From Tamarix chinensis (Eukaryota > Streptophyta > Magnoliopsida > Caryophyllales > Tamaricaceae), in NCBI GenBank assembly GCA_030549775.1, contig CM060173.1:26602032-26666031 (forward strand): 64,000 nucleotides of DNA, read 5' to 3'. A program made the translations under genes and the position numbers. The notes under the pieces were generated by a model, which had not been told where the DNA came from, searched no databases, and worked only from the letters and a program-made list of their open reading frames with translations. How positions within the stretch are numbered: the stretch's first letter is position 1; each line of letters opens with the position of its first letter. Positions 45,100 through 55,069 of the stretch are shown here, one piece after another.

Positions 45100-46190
45100 A
45101 TGGAGATAGCTAAAGCACTCATGAAGTAGTAGCTTCAGTGTAAGGAAGCTCCACACCTGCCACTGTCACCACCTTTTCTAGTCTCACCACTAGATGATTG
45201 GCTTCGTTGGGTTGATCTTCATTGCCCTTCAATCTTTGATGGTTAGGAGGACCCAAATGTGTTGGAAGGGTTGTTAAGGGATTTTGAGAATATCTTTATG
45301 GCCAGTGGTTACCTAGAGAGTAGGTAGCTAGATATTAGGGTATTCCATCTATGGGGTCGTGGCGCGAATGGTGAAGAGGTCAGTAGTTGAGGGGACTAAA
45401 GACTAGTGGGAGAAGTTTGTCGATATGCTCAAGGCACGGTTCTACCCTACTCTCTTAAGGATGGAGAAGTATGACGAGTTCATGGCATTACATCAGGGGA
45501 CGTCTTTAGTAGAGAAGTACTATAACTATTACTTATACCTGCTCCAAAGGTCAACATCGATGAGAGGATAAAGGTGCATCGATTCTAGTTGGGGTTGATT
45601 TTGAGGCTCTAGGAGATGCTAGTAGGGACTCGTGAGCATGACCTATAGGCTTTGTATGATTATTCCTTAGAGGTATCAATGATTTCTCAAGCCTATAGTG
45701 CCTAGTCAGGGGCCAAGAGGAGGCTTGAGGGTAGTTAGTGCCAAGGGGGATAGAAGAGGTTTCAGACCTCGGACAATCATAAGTCTTAAGTGGTCCCTAA
45801 TTTTAGAGGACAATTGAGTTAGTCAGGTGTGAGGCATTTCATCTGCCAACGGTGTGGTAAGAATCACTTAGGGAAGGATTATGGTAGGAAACTAATTCAA
45901 TGCCATAGTTATGGTCAGTTGGGACATTGTCAATGATACAAACTAGAGACCATAAAGTACCATCAAGGATATAATTTTGTAGGACAGGCACATTCGTAGG
46001 GTACGATGGCACAAGCACCGCTAGTTCAAAACGCTCAATTGACAAATAGCGTAGCTAGCAGGATTACTCTATAGTAGAGGATGTTGAGGCCTCATGCTTT
46101 TCAATAAGGGCAAGGCTTAGGCAGTGCTGCAGAACCACCTCCAGGTAGTCGCCTGAATATGATGAGCTAGTCAGAGGCTAACAAGTAGGT
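45100..46190 (+). pseudogene. Tekay gag remnant with two zinc knuckles
   Basis: The broken translation gives FDG...EDPNVLEGLLRDFENIFMASG (about 45230-45300), the capsid start of this lineage (FxGxxDPxxAExWLxxxEKIF). Near 45450-45540 FYPPSL-like and FMALHQGTSLVEKYY-like segments follow in shifted frames. At 45838-45935 FICQRCGKNHLGKDY and CHSYGQLGHCQ are two CCHC-type knuckles, both decayed. The N-terminus was separated from the leader by E5. Confidence 0.75.
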
Positions 46191-46570
46191 TGATGTCATC
46201 ACAAAAACATTCACAGATTCTTCCTTTCCTATTTACATGTTGTTTGACTCAGATGCTTCACACTCCTTTGTGTTTACTACTTATATAGCTAGGAAAACTA
46301 TGATTCCTTTTGATAGGATAGAGATTTTTTTTTTATGCTCCCATCTAGGGATAGACTTCCATGTTCGAGGCTGTATAAATATATGGCCTTAGTTGTTTGT
46401 AGAATTGGGCTTCCAATAGACCTCATAGAGCTTATGCTTTAGAAATTTGATTTTATCCTTGTGATAGATATGCTTGCGAGATATCGGACTTTGATCAATT
46501 GTGCATAGGAGTGTGTGCTTCTTAAGGGACCATAGGGTGCTAGGGTCTCTTACTAGAGATGCAAGCCTTA
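46190..46570 (+). pseudogene. Tekay aspartic protease remnant
   Basis: MLFDSDASHSFVFTTYIARK (about 46231-46290) matches the pattern LxDSGASHSFVS. The Gly of the active DSG triad is Asp (GGT to GAT-type change). The rest, to the DFDVILGMDWL-like segment near 46440-46490 (ILVIDMLARYRTLINC), is readable across stops. It lies between gag and RT as expected. Confidence 0.7.
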
Positions 46571-47440
46571 GCCCTAAGTGAAGATGGTGTTAGTAGTGGT
46601 GCTTAGTATGTTAGTGCATAAAGGGTACCCTATCTTCTTGTGTAGCGTTCAGGATCTAAATGTTAATGAGTCATCAGTTGAGGAGATTCTAGTGGTACGG
46701 GAGTTCCTGGATGTGTTACCCATTGAGATCCCAAGGATACCTCTAGTGCACGAGATAGACCTCACGATAGACCTTCTACCAACAACTAAGCTTGTGTCAA
46801 AGGCACCCTATCATTGGTGCCAACTGAGATAGTAGAGTTGTGTACTTAATTAGAGGAGTTGCTAGAGAAGGGGTACATTTGATTAAGTGTATTACCTTGG
46901 GGAGCACCATTCCTTTTAGCTAGGAAGAAATAAGGTGGGTTGAGGCTTTGCATAGATTATCGTGGGTTAAAGAAGGTAGTGATGAAGAATTGTTATCCTT
47001 TACCACAGATCGACAACCTCTTCAATCATTTATATGGGGATACTATGTTTTCGAAGATAGATCTCATATCATAGTATCATCAATTGAGGATTGTGGAGAA
47101 GGAAATTCTAAAGACACTTTTCAGGATGAGGTATAACCATTATAAGTTCACTATAATGTCCTTTAGACTCACAAATGTGCTAGCAGTGTTCATGGATCTC
47201 ATAAATAGCATCTTCTAGCAACATCTTGATCAATTCGTTGTGATATTTATCGACAATGTCTTGATTTATTGTTGGACTCATGAGGAACACAAGCAAGACC
47301 TTTGGTAGGCTTTGGAGTTATTGAGGACTCATCAATTATACACCAAGCTCTTGAAGTGTGAGTTTTGGTTGGATGAGGTAGCTTTCCTTGTTCATGTCAT
47401 CCTTTGACTACCTTGTAAAAGAAGACAACGAACTTTCTTT
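46571..47440 (+). pseudogene. Tekay reverse transcriptase remnant
   Basis: The open stretch 46578-46832 ends VHEIDLTIDLLPTTKLVSKAPY (first 20: VHEIDLTIDLLPTTKLVSKA), the usual RT entry. Then [54 protein letters not shown] and VVIFIDNVLIY follow in shifting frames. The catalytic FIDD box is FIDN (47246-47257). The thumb motif LKCEFWLDEVAFLVHV follows near 47350-47400. Confidence 0.85.
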
Positions 47441-47479
47441 GGGACAATAAGTGCATAGAGGTTTTTAAGGAACTCAAGG

Positions 47480-47890
47480 AGATTGACTTTAGCTCTAGTG
47501 CTTACCTTGCCGTTAGGTACGAAGAGGTTCGAGGTGTATAGCGATGCATCCAAGTTTAGCTTAGGGTGTATGTTGATGTAGCATGGGAGATTTTTGGCCT
47601 ATGTTTCTCACTAATTAAAGGAGTAGGAGCATAACTATCCTACGTATGACCTTGAGCTAGCTGCAGTGGTTTTTGCCTTAAAGATTTGGATACATTACTT
47701 GTATGGAGTGCATTGTAAGTTCTACATGGACCATACGAACCTCAAGTACATCTTCACATAGAGAGACCTGAACATGAGACAGAGGAGATGGCTGGAGTTG
47801 GTTAAGGACTATGATTTGGAGTTGACCTACTATGAGGATAAGGATAATGTCGTAGCAGATGGTCTTAGTAGAAACACTTCTTATGCCTAA
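47480..47890 (+). pseudogene. Tekay RNase H remnant
   Basis: FEVYSDASKFSLGCMLM (about 47528-47578) has the first catalytic Asp. [20 protein letters not shown] keeps the Glu. [10 protein letters not shown] replaces the TDHxSLKYxF motif with Asp kept. [20 protein letters not shown] leads into integrase (VADALSR). Three stops are visible. Confidence 0.8.
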
Positions 47891-49110
47891 GGTTTGCTGG
47901 TAGTGTCAAATTGGATCCAACGAGATCGTGAAGAGTTGAGCATAGAGATCGTTGGGTTTAAGGATCTTAAGACGAGGATGAGTTCCCTCTCGATCACCTT
48001 AACCATCTTTGATGAGATTCAAGCTAGTTTGTTAGAAGATTTCAAGATTGAGCGGATTAAAAAGGCAATATTCGGGGGTAGAGTAGTAGGATTTGAGATT
48101 TTTGAGGATGGTATTATCCATTTTTGAATAAGGTTGTGTGTTTCGCATAGCTATAGAAAACTTAGGAGGAGAATCCTAGAAGAGGATCAATGTACACCCT
48201 AGCGGGGATAAATAGTATAAGGATTTGAGATGGCTCTATTGGTAGACCCATATAAAGCGGGAGGTTGCATTCTTTGTGGCTTGGTGCTTAATGTGTCAAA
48301 AGGTAAAGGTGGAACGCAATTATCTAGTGGGAATAGTTTAACCATTGGAGGTCCCTGAATGGAAATAGGATAGTGTGTTAATTGACTTCATGGTTGGATT
48401 ACCTAATACCCGTAGTGGTTCGGATTTGATTTGGGTCATGGTTTACTGGTTGACTTAGTCAACAATATCCATACTGATAAGGTCGATGTGGAGTATAAAG
48501 AAGATGGACAGTACTTACAGGAAGCATGTGGTTCAGTACCATGGGGTGTCTAAGGACATTACGTCGGAATGAGATTCTAGATTCTTGCTATACTTTTGGA
48601 AGAAGTTAAATGCGAATTTCAGGATATAGCTTAAGATGAGCACAAATATCCATCTAGCTATAGATGAGCAGACTAAGCATACTATTTAGACCTTGGAGGA
48701 TATGCTTTGAGCATGCATTCTTGAGTTTTATGGTAGTTGGGAGGATCTCTTGGACTTGGTAGAGTTCTCCTATAACAATAGTCATCATGCAAGCATAGGG
48801 ATGAACCTTTTGGATGCACTTTATGGATGAAAGTGTCATAATCTCGTGTGTTGGAGTGACTCTAGTGAGACAGTTGTGTTAGGACCAGAGATGGTAGAAG
48901 ATATTGTCAGACATATGAGGTTGATTTGAGATTGGATTAAGGTAGTCTAGAATAGGTAGAAGAGCTATGCAAATCTGCGAAGGAGAGCATAAGAGTTTGA
49001 GGTAGGTAACCGAGTCCTTCTGAGAGTTTCACCAACTAAGGGAGTGATGCGTTTTGGTTGTAAGAGAAAGTGTAGCCCGAGGATTCTTACCATCTTACCT
49101 TACATGTTGA
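47891..49110 (+). pseudogene. Tekay integrase remnant
   Basis: An open stretch (47894-48127) covers the spacer after RNase H. CLVCQKVKVERN-like codons near 48280-48310 are the end of the HHCC finger. The core is readable as WK.DSVLIDFMVGLPNT (48360-48410), YHGVSKDITSE.DSRFLLYFW (48540-48605) and LEDML (48690), with many frame changes. FEVGNRVLLRVSPTKGVMRF (49000-49050, in shifted frame) is the C-terminal domain. Confidence 0.75.
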
Positions 49111-49119
49111 GCTTTCATG

Positions 49120-49382
49120 CGTGCATAAAGTTTTTCACATTTCTCAGTTGAGGAGGTACGTGTTGGATATGTTGCACATCATTACGCCATAGTCAATTAA
49201 GCTTGATGAGAAATTGAATTACGAGAAGTGACTAGTGAGGATCCTTGATTCTAAGACTCGAGAGACTCTTTCGAAGGTTGTTTCACTCATGAAGGTCTTG
49301 TGGTCATGTTATGGGGTAGAGGAGGCCACTTGGGAGTCCAGGGAGGAGATCAAGATGAAGTATCTAGAGTTGTTTGCTTAGA
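49120..49382 (+). pseudogene. Tekay C-terminal tail with chromodomain-like segment
   Basis: VFHISQLRRYVLDMLHIITP is the conserved segment before the chromodomain in this lineage. LVRILDSKTRETLSKVVSLM and KVLW...VEEATWESREEIKMKYLELF then match the tail xVKVLWxxxxxEEATWExExxMxxxYPxLF. The stop is the TAG at 49380-49382. In chromoviruses this part is thought to direct integration to particular chromatin. Confidence 0.75.
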
Positions 49383-50395
49383 TGTGTTGCATGGGTAATG
49401 CTGCCTCTTTTAAGGGGATAGTACCCTTTTATTGTGTATTAACCCTTAGTTATTGTATTTTTTATTTAATGGCTTAGGGTTTTCTTTTATTTTGAGCTTA
49501 AAACAATATGTTTCTTTTGTGTTGTAATACCCCATACCCCATCCCAAAATCCTTCAAAATGTATCTAAAATTATATTGATATAAAATAAATTAGTTTTGG
49601 TTTTGAAATTGGCTTAAAATTATAATAAAAATGAGAATTTTAGGTGTACCGATTGAATATTTTACATAATTGATAGATTGGTGCGCTAATGAACTAACAT
49701 TCTTGTTCTTAACAAACCAATTCATTGGTTTGCTCAAACCCATCAACTGATTGTCCTGCAATTGTAGATCTATTTTTTATTTTGATTTAAATTTCTCTCT
49801 AATGTTTATGAAAAATTTTCATTAGAGTCTAGCTATGCTAATAAACATATTTTAGTGCTCTGAAATTATTTTTACATTATTTAGATCAGTACATAATTTT
49901 AATTAGCCAATTTTTTTCCCAAAAGGCACTTTTGAGGCAAGCGCCACCTTTTCTCTTCTCTATCACTCCCTCTCTCTCTCCTGGTAGCTAGAGTTGTGAG
50001 ATTGACATTGTGCACCATCTCTTAACTTGCCAACCCACTGTCATGCTCATTTCTTGTAATACCCCAAAATTTCAAAAACCTATATTTTAATAAATAACTT
50101 TATTTGAAATAAAATTAGCTTGTAAAATTATTTATTTTAAGTATTTTATGGATTTTAGAGTATGTAAATTTGGATAAGAGTATTTAATAAATTAAAAATA
50201 AATATTTTGTTATTTATCATATTATTTTAACTAAATAATTTTCCAAGACTAATATTTTGCCAACTTTATCCTTTTTAAACTAAAATATTACATTATAAAA
50301 AAAATTAAATTATTAAATAATTTACCACGAATATTATATTTTATGATTTTACAAATTAAATTAAATTACTTTCCTATTTTTCCATTTTCCTTTTT

Positions 50396-51600
50396 TACCC
50401 TTTTTCCCTTTTTCCTCTTTCTTCTTTTCTTTTTTTTCTTTTTCCTTCCTCCCTCGGGCTGCCTCGCCAGGCCAGCCCTCTCCCCGCGCGACTGGGCCTT
50501 CGGCCCGCTTCCGCCTCTCCTTCTTCACGCCTGACGCGCGCCCCAGCCGTCCCTCCAGCCCGTCTCTCCTTCTTCTTTTCCCCCGGGCCGGCCCAACTCT
50601 CCTTTTTTTCTTTTCTCTGCGCCAGACCGGTTCGGTCTTCTCCCCCCCCTCACTTCCTTCTTCTTCCTTCTCCCACGCCCGACCACCAGTGCTGCCATGG
50701 TCGAGCGTCCGGCCGCCTGCAACTACTGCCTCCTGCCATCACCACCTGCTCCCTCTCCCTCTCTCTCTTCCCCCGTCGTTTTCCTTCCTTTTTCGAGCCA
50801 AACCAGCCCTGGCCCACAGCCTCGCGTGCCTTGTTTCTTTCCTTCTTCTTCCCCGTCTTCCCCTGCCACCCGACCACCACCTGCCACCTGCAGCGCCATT
50901 CGCCGGCCATCCCTACCCCTATCTTCTCCCTCTTCTTTTTCTCCATCTACCCAGCCCTCCATTCCCCTCATTTTCGATCCCTTCTCTTCCCCGAGCTCCC
51001 TCCTCTCTCCTTCCTTCTTCCCCATTTTTCTTCCTCGTTTTTTTTATCACCGCCAGCCTCCGCCGCCTGAACCACCAAGCCCAGCCCTGCGCCGCCTTCT
51101 GCCACCGCCTGCTACCACCCTGCACCACCACATAGCCCTTCGAGCCCTACACTTCCTCCCTTCTCCTCCTTTTCCTTTTTCTTCCCAGCTTTTCTCCTTA
51201 CCGTCGAGCCACCTGCAACCGCCTCTACCGCCGCCGTCCGGCCACCTCTGCCGCCACCCAACCCACCGTTCGACACCCTGCAACCCCCTCTACAACCGCC
51301 ATCCATTAGTAGGCCGAAACCAACCCTTGCACCCCTCCATTTTTCCCTCCACTTTTCCTTCGTTCTCAACCCTTTCCCCCGACCCTCCTCGGCAGCCAAC
51401 TTCGCCGCCTTGCCGCCGCCGTATCCGCCGCCCTATGCCGCCGTGAAACCACCCTTTGCCTCCACCTACACCCCCTCTACACTTCTGCACCATTCACTTG
51501 CCTTAGAACCTCCCCTAACCACCTTCTTTTCTAGCCTAAAGACCCTAACCCGAAAAGGGTTTATTTTTCTTCCTTCACCCCCTTCGAACCCTTTTCTCCC
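50396..51600 (+). other. Pyrimidine-rich block of E6 with 249-codon open frame
   Basis: Open frame 50697-51446 gives a Pro/Ser/Leu-rich, low-complexity peptide with no recognised domain. It has the same frame as the minus-strand frame at 2442-1540 in E1. The reverse strand is open too, as expected of CT-rich DNA. The block is GC-rich and CpG-rich (GCGCG near 50485 and 50535), unlike the rest of the LTR. It could be a promoter/leader region; a coding role is unproven. Confidence 0.45.
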
Positions 51601-52269
51601 CATAATTTTGCATGAAACTCACGCTGCTCATGCAGCATGAGCTCCCCTTGGTTTTAAAAATAGTTTGGATAATTTTTAAGGTAAAATGGTAATTTATGTT
51701 AAGTGTTTTATTAATTAAAATTTATAAATTTTTATGCTTTGGTTCTTATTTCTAACATAAACATGATGGATATTATTTTTAGGTGTTGAGTTGCTAAATA
51801 TGCTTGGTAAGATTTGATATTTTGCGGGATTAAGGTAACCGTTAATCCTCCCTTAAATATATGAAAAAACGCATGCTAGCACATTTAGGGTTTAGTATGA
51901 TTTTATGCATGTTTTGTATGGTTAGCATGATATGTTTATGGTTTCTTATATTGTTTGTTAAAAAGAAATAACATGATAACTTTTATGCCATATGTAGGTA
52001 GGTTAAATAAAGAAGGAGTTGGAATATGGATAGAAATGTTAAATACTTGTTTATGATGTACCATGTTGTTAATGCATGAATGATGTTATTGTTTAAGGGT
52101 ATTTTAGTAATTATGCTTATGAGATAAATAAATCAATGTGTGTAGTTGTTAATGAGTATGATGTTGAAAAATGAAAAGTTGGTGGACTTAGATGACAAAA
52201 ATGAAGTATTACTATTGTTATTTTATGTAGGGTTAGTAAATTCATAAAATGTTGAATAAAGGGGTCGAG

Positions 52270-53450
52270 TGGAAATTTCACAAGTGAAAAAGGACATTTT
52301 GGTAATTTGGTAAACAAAAGGGTATTTTAGTAATTTGTAAAACAAAAGGAGTGTTATGGTAATTTTATAAATAAAAGGGTACTGTGGTAACTTTGTAAAT
52401 AAAAGGATATTGTGATAATTTGAAAGTAGGGGTAAAATAGTAATTTTGGAGGTAGAGGGGCAAAATCATAATTTCATAAGTAAAGGGTAATATGGTAAAT
52501 TTTATAAGTGAATGACGAAGTGGAAATTTATAAGTAAAGGGGTAATATGGTAAATTGGAAAAGAAGGGCAAAATGGTAATTATGTAAGGAAAGATAAAGA
52601 TGGTAATCTTGGATGTAAAAGGGTAAAATAGTAATTTGTAAAGTAAAAGATGTATGGTGGTAATTTTCATAAATAAAAGGATATTATGGTAAAATTGGAT
52701 GTAAGGGGTAAAATGGTAATTTTGTAAATGAAAGGATATTACGGTAAACTTGGGAGTAAGGGGTAACTTGGTAATTATGATAACGACAAAAGATAATTTA
52801 GCAAGTAAATTATGATTGTAGAAGGGCAATTGGATAAGTATGATACTATAGAAGGGTAATTTGGTAAATTAACCAATTAAAGGGCATTATAGTAATTTTA
52901 ATAATGGAGAAGGGTAATATAGTAATTTTGATTATGAAAAAGGGTAAATTAATATTGGTAATTATGAAGAAGAGTAATTTGGGATTTGTGATAATTAAAA
53001 AAGGTAAATGGCAATTAAAATAATTGAGAGGGGTAAAATGGTAATTATGACAAAGGAGAAGGGCAATTTGGTAATTTGTTCAACTAAAGGGGCAATTTGG
53101 TAATTTAGCCGATAAAAGGGTAAAGTGATAATTGTTTAACCAACTAAAGGGGCAAAATAGTAATCATGATAATGAAGGAGGGTAATTTAGTAATTTATCC
53201 AACTCAAGGGCAATTTAGTAATTATAACAAAGGAGAAGGGCGATTTGGTAATATAACCAACCAAAAGGGAAATATGATAAGTATAGTAATTATGAGGGGT
53301 GAATGATGATCTAAAAAGTGTATGAGATAATTTGGTAATCTAAATCGGACAAAGGGCAATTTGGTAATTATGCAACCTTAAGGGTAATGTGGTAATTTAT
53401 CAAGTAAGGAACGGATACTTAACAATTATATAAGAAAAGGGAAAATGAGT
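52270..53450. repeat. AATTACC (GGTAATT) minisatellite in E6
   Basis: About 40 units of 20-30 bp have a core GGGTAAAATGGTAATT, and spacer words such as ATGATAATGGAGAA recur. It is the reverse-complement homologue of 1-835. The 154-codon minus frame at 52829-52365 is a by-product of the repeat and is nearly the same as the frame at 245-601. Confidence 0.88.
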
Positions 53451-53871
53451 AAATTGTACCTAATAGGTCCTTGAGATTGTGGAACATTAATATGATTAAA
53501 TAATGTTGATTAGCCAAGTAAGAGTATCTAATGATTAGTATGGCCTTGATGGTTTCTCTGTGACATCCTGGATAATCCTCTGAATAAGAAACGATTAATG
53601 ATATCGAAACGATTGAAAGTGAATAAGTATCGGATCATCGTGCTTTCTGTGATCACCTTAATTAAGACACTATTACTTAAAGTGAAAGACCTCGAGATCG
53701 GGAATGGTGACTCCTTAGGGGTCGCTACCCTAAGGACGTGGTTTACTCCACGATTATTCTGGTATTTGCTGGTGTGCCTTTGTGCCCCAGCCAGGCCCTA
53801 TATCTTACTCTTCCTAGCTCTACGGACCTAGTTAGGGGGTATGCATACTTATGGATTAGGTGTCCTTGTCG

Positions 53872-54005
53872 GTAGGGTACTGAGTTAGCTTTATGCACCA
53901 GTACGACCAGGGTACCTTTGCGTCCTTAGGTTCACGGTTAAAGGGTACTGAGTAGCTGATATGCACCGGTACGACCGGTGTACCTTTGTGTCCCGGGTTA
54001 TCGAT
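53872..54005. repeat. ~69-bp direct repeat, two copies, in E6
   Basis: GGTACTGAGTTAGCTTTATG ... GTACGACCAGGGTACCTTTG (53876 on) is repeated as GGTACTGAGTAGCTGATATG ... GTACGACCGGTGTACCTTTG (53945 on). A short perfect hairpin CCTTAGGG/CCCTAAGG lies upstream at 53713-53735. Confidence 0.75.
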
Positions 54006-54118
54006 CTCCCAATCGAGGCAAATAAATATGATTGATGTGCTGATTAAAGAAAGGAAAGATACGATAATTGAAAGTGGAATATTAATGAGCCGGGCCCAGA
54101 TGATTTACGATATTGCGT

Positions 54119-54500
54119 ACCGGTCCACCGGTTATAATAGTGGTCCAGGAGCGTGTTGCCCTGGTGTGTGATTATGAGTACCGGTCCACCGGATATAATA
54201 GTGGCCAGGAGCGTTGTGCCCTGGATGATGAGTTATATATATTCCGGTCCACCGGCAATAATAGTGGGGGTCCCGAGCTCAATAAAATTGGTTATGTATG
54301 TGAATAAGATTATGGAAAAATACTAATCACTTATAGTGGAACACCATGTGAGTCGGGGCCAGACCGGTCCACCGGCAAATAATAGTGGTCAGGTGCGTTC
54401 TGCCCTGTGTGTTTATCTTCCGGTCCACCGGCAATAATAGTGGTCAGAGGCGTTCTGCCCTATATGTTGACTTCCGGTCCACCGGCTATAATAGTGGGGT
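54119..54500. repeat. CCGGTCCACCGG/ATAATAGTGG array (6 units) in E6
   Basis: Nearly perfect units ACCGGTCCACCGG + (N)NATAATAGTGG begin near 54119, 54180, 54243, 54363, 54419 and 54474. They are followed by CAGGAGCGTNTTGCCCTGG or close variants. The unit core is a near-palindrome (CCGGT..ACCGG). This is the best-preserved array of the motif in the window. Confidence 0.9.
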
Positions 54501-55023
54501 TCTCGTACTCACATGGATATGAAATATGATATTGCTGGATTAATGACAGAATAATGGCTTAAGGCCCAAAGTATCGATTGTGACTTATAAAGTATTACGT
54601 TGTCATTGTTATGTATGCATCTCTCATTATTTATATGTGTGTGGCTTGCATTATGTGTCGTATGCGGGCCTATCTTTAAGTGTGGTATTAAAGGGTTACT
54701 CAGTACCATAGTATTGAAGGGATTCCCTTTATGGGGCCCCTGCCTATTCAATGGGCAGTGCCCTTGCAGGTATTTTCAGGTGCTACTCAAGTGGGTTACG
54801 GGAAGGAGATTAAGGAATTTTCCGGTATCATGGATTTTTCTCTTTCTCATTTAATTTCTCGGTTTTAAATGTTAACGTTGTTAAAGTAACCACCATCGGT
54901 GGATTTTATTCCTGAAAACAATTTGATGCGATACTCTGATTTAAATATGTTGAAGCTTGCAGTTCACTCTGATTTATGCATGTTGAATGTCTTTCGAACT
55001 GTATTTCATTTTCTTAGCCTTAG

Positions 55024-55069
55024 CACTTGGTACTGGAATGGTATGAGTGAACCGGTCTGGTACTAAGTG
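55024..55069 (+). other. Conserved LTR stem-loop (E6 copy)
   Basis: CACTTGGTACTGGAATGG (55024-55041) pairs with CCGGTCTGGTACTAAGTG (55052-55069). The fifth pair is T-A here and C-G in E4, so it covaries. Flanks TTAGC and TGGCGGTAAT are conserved. Confidence 0.7.

Noticed and set aside
54119..54500. Regularly spaced palindromic repeats resembling a CRISPR array
   Set aside because: The spacers are not unique (they share CAGG...GCCCTGG words), spacing is irregular, and the units are part of a plant LTR present in many copies.
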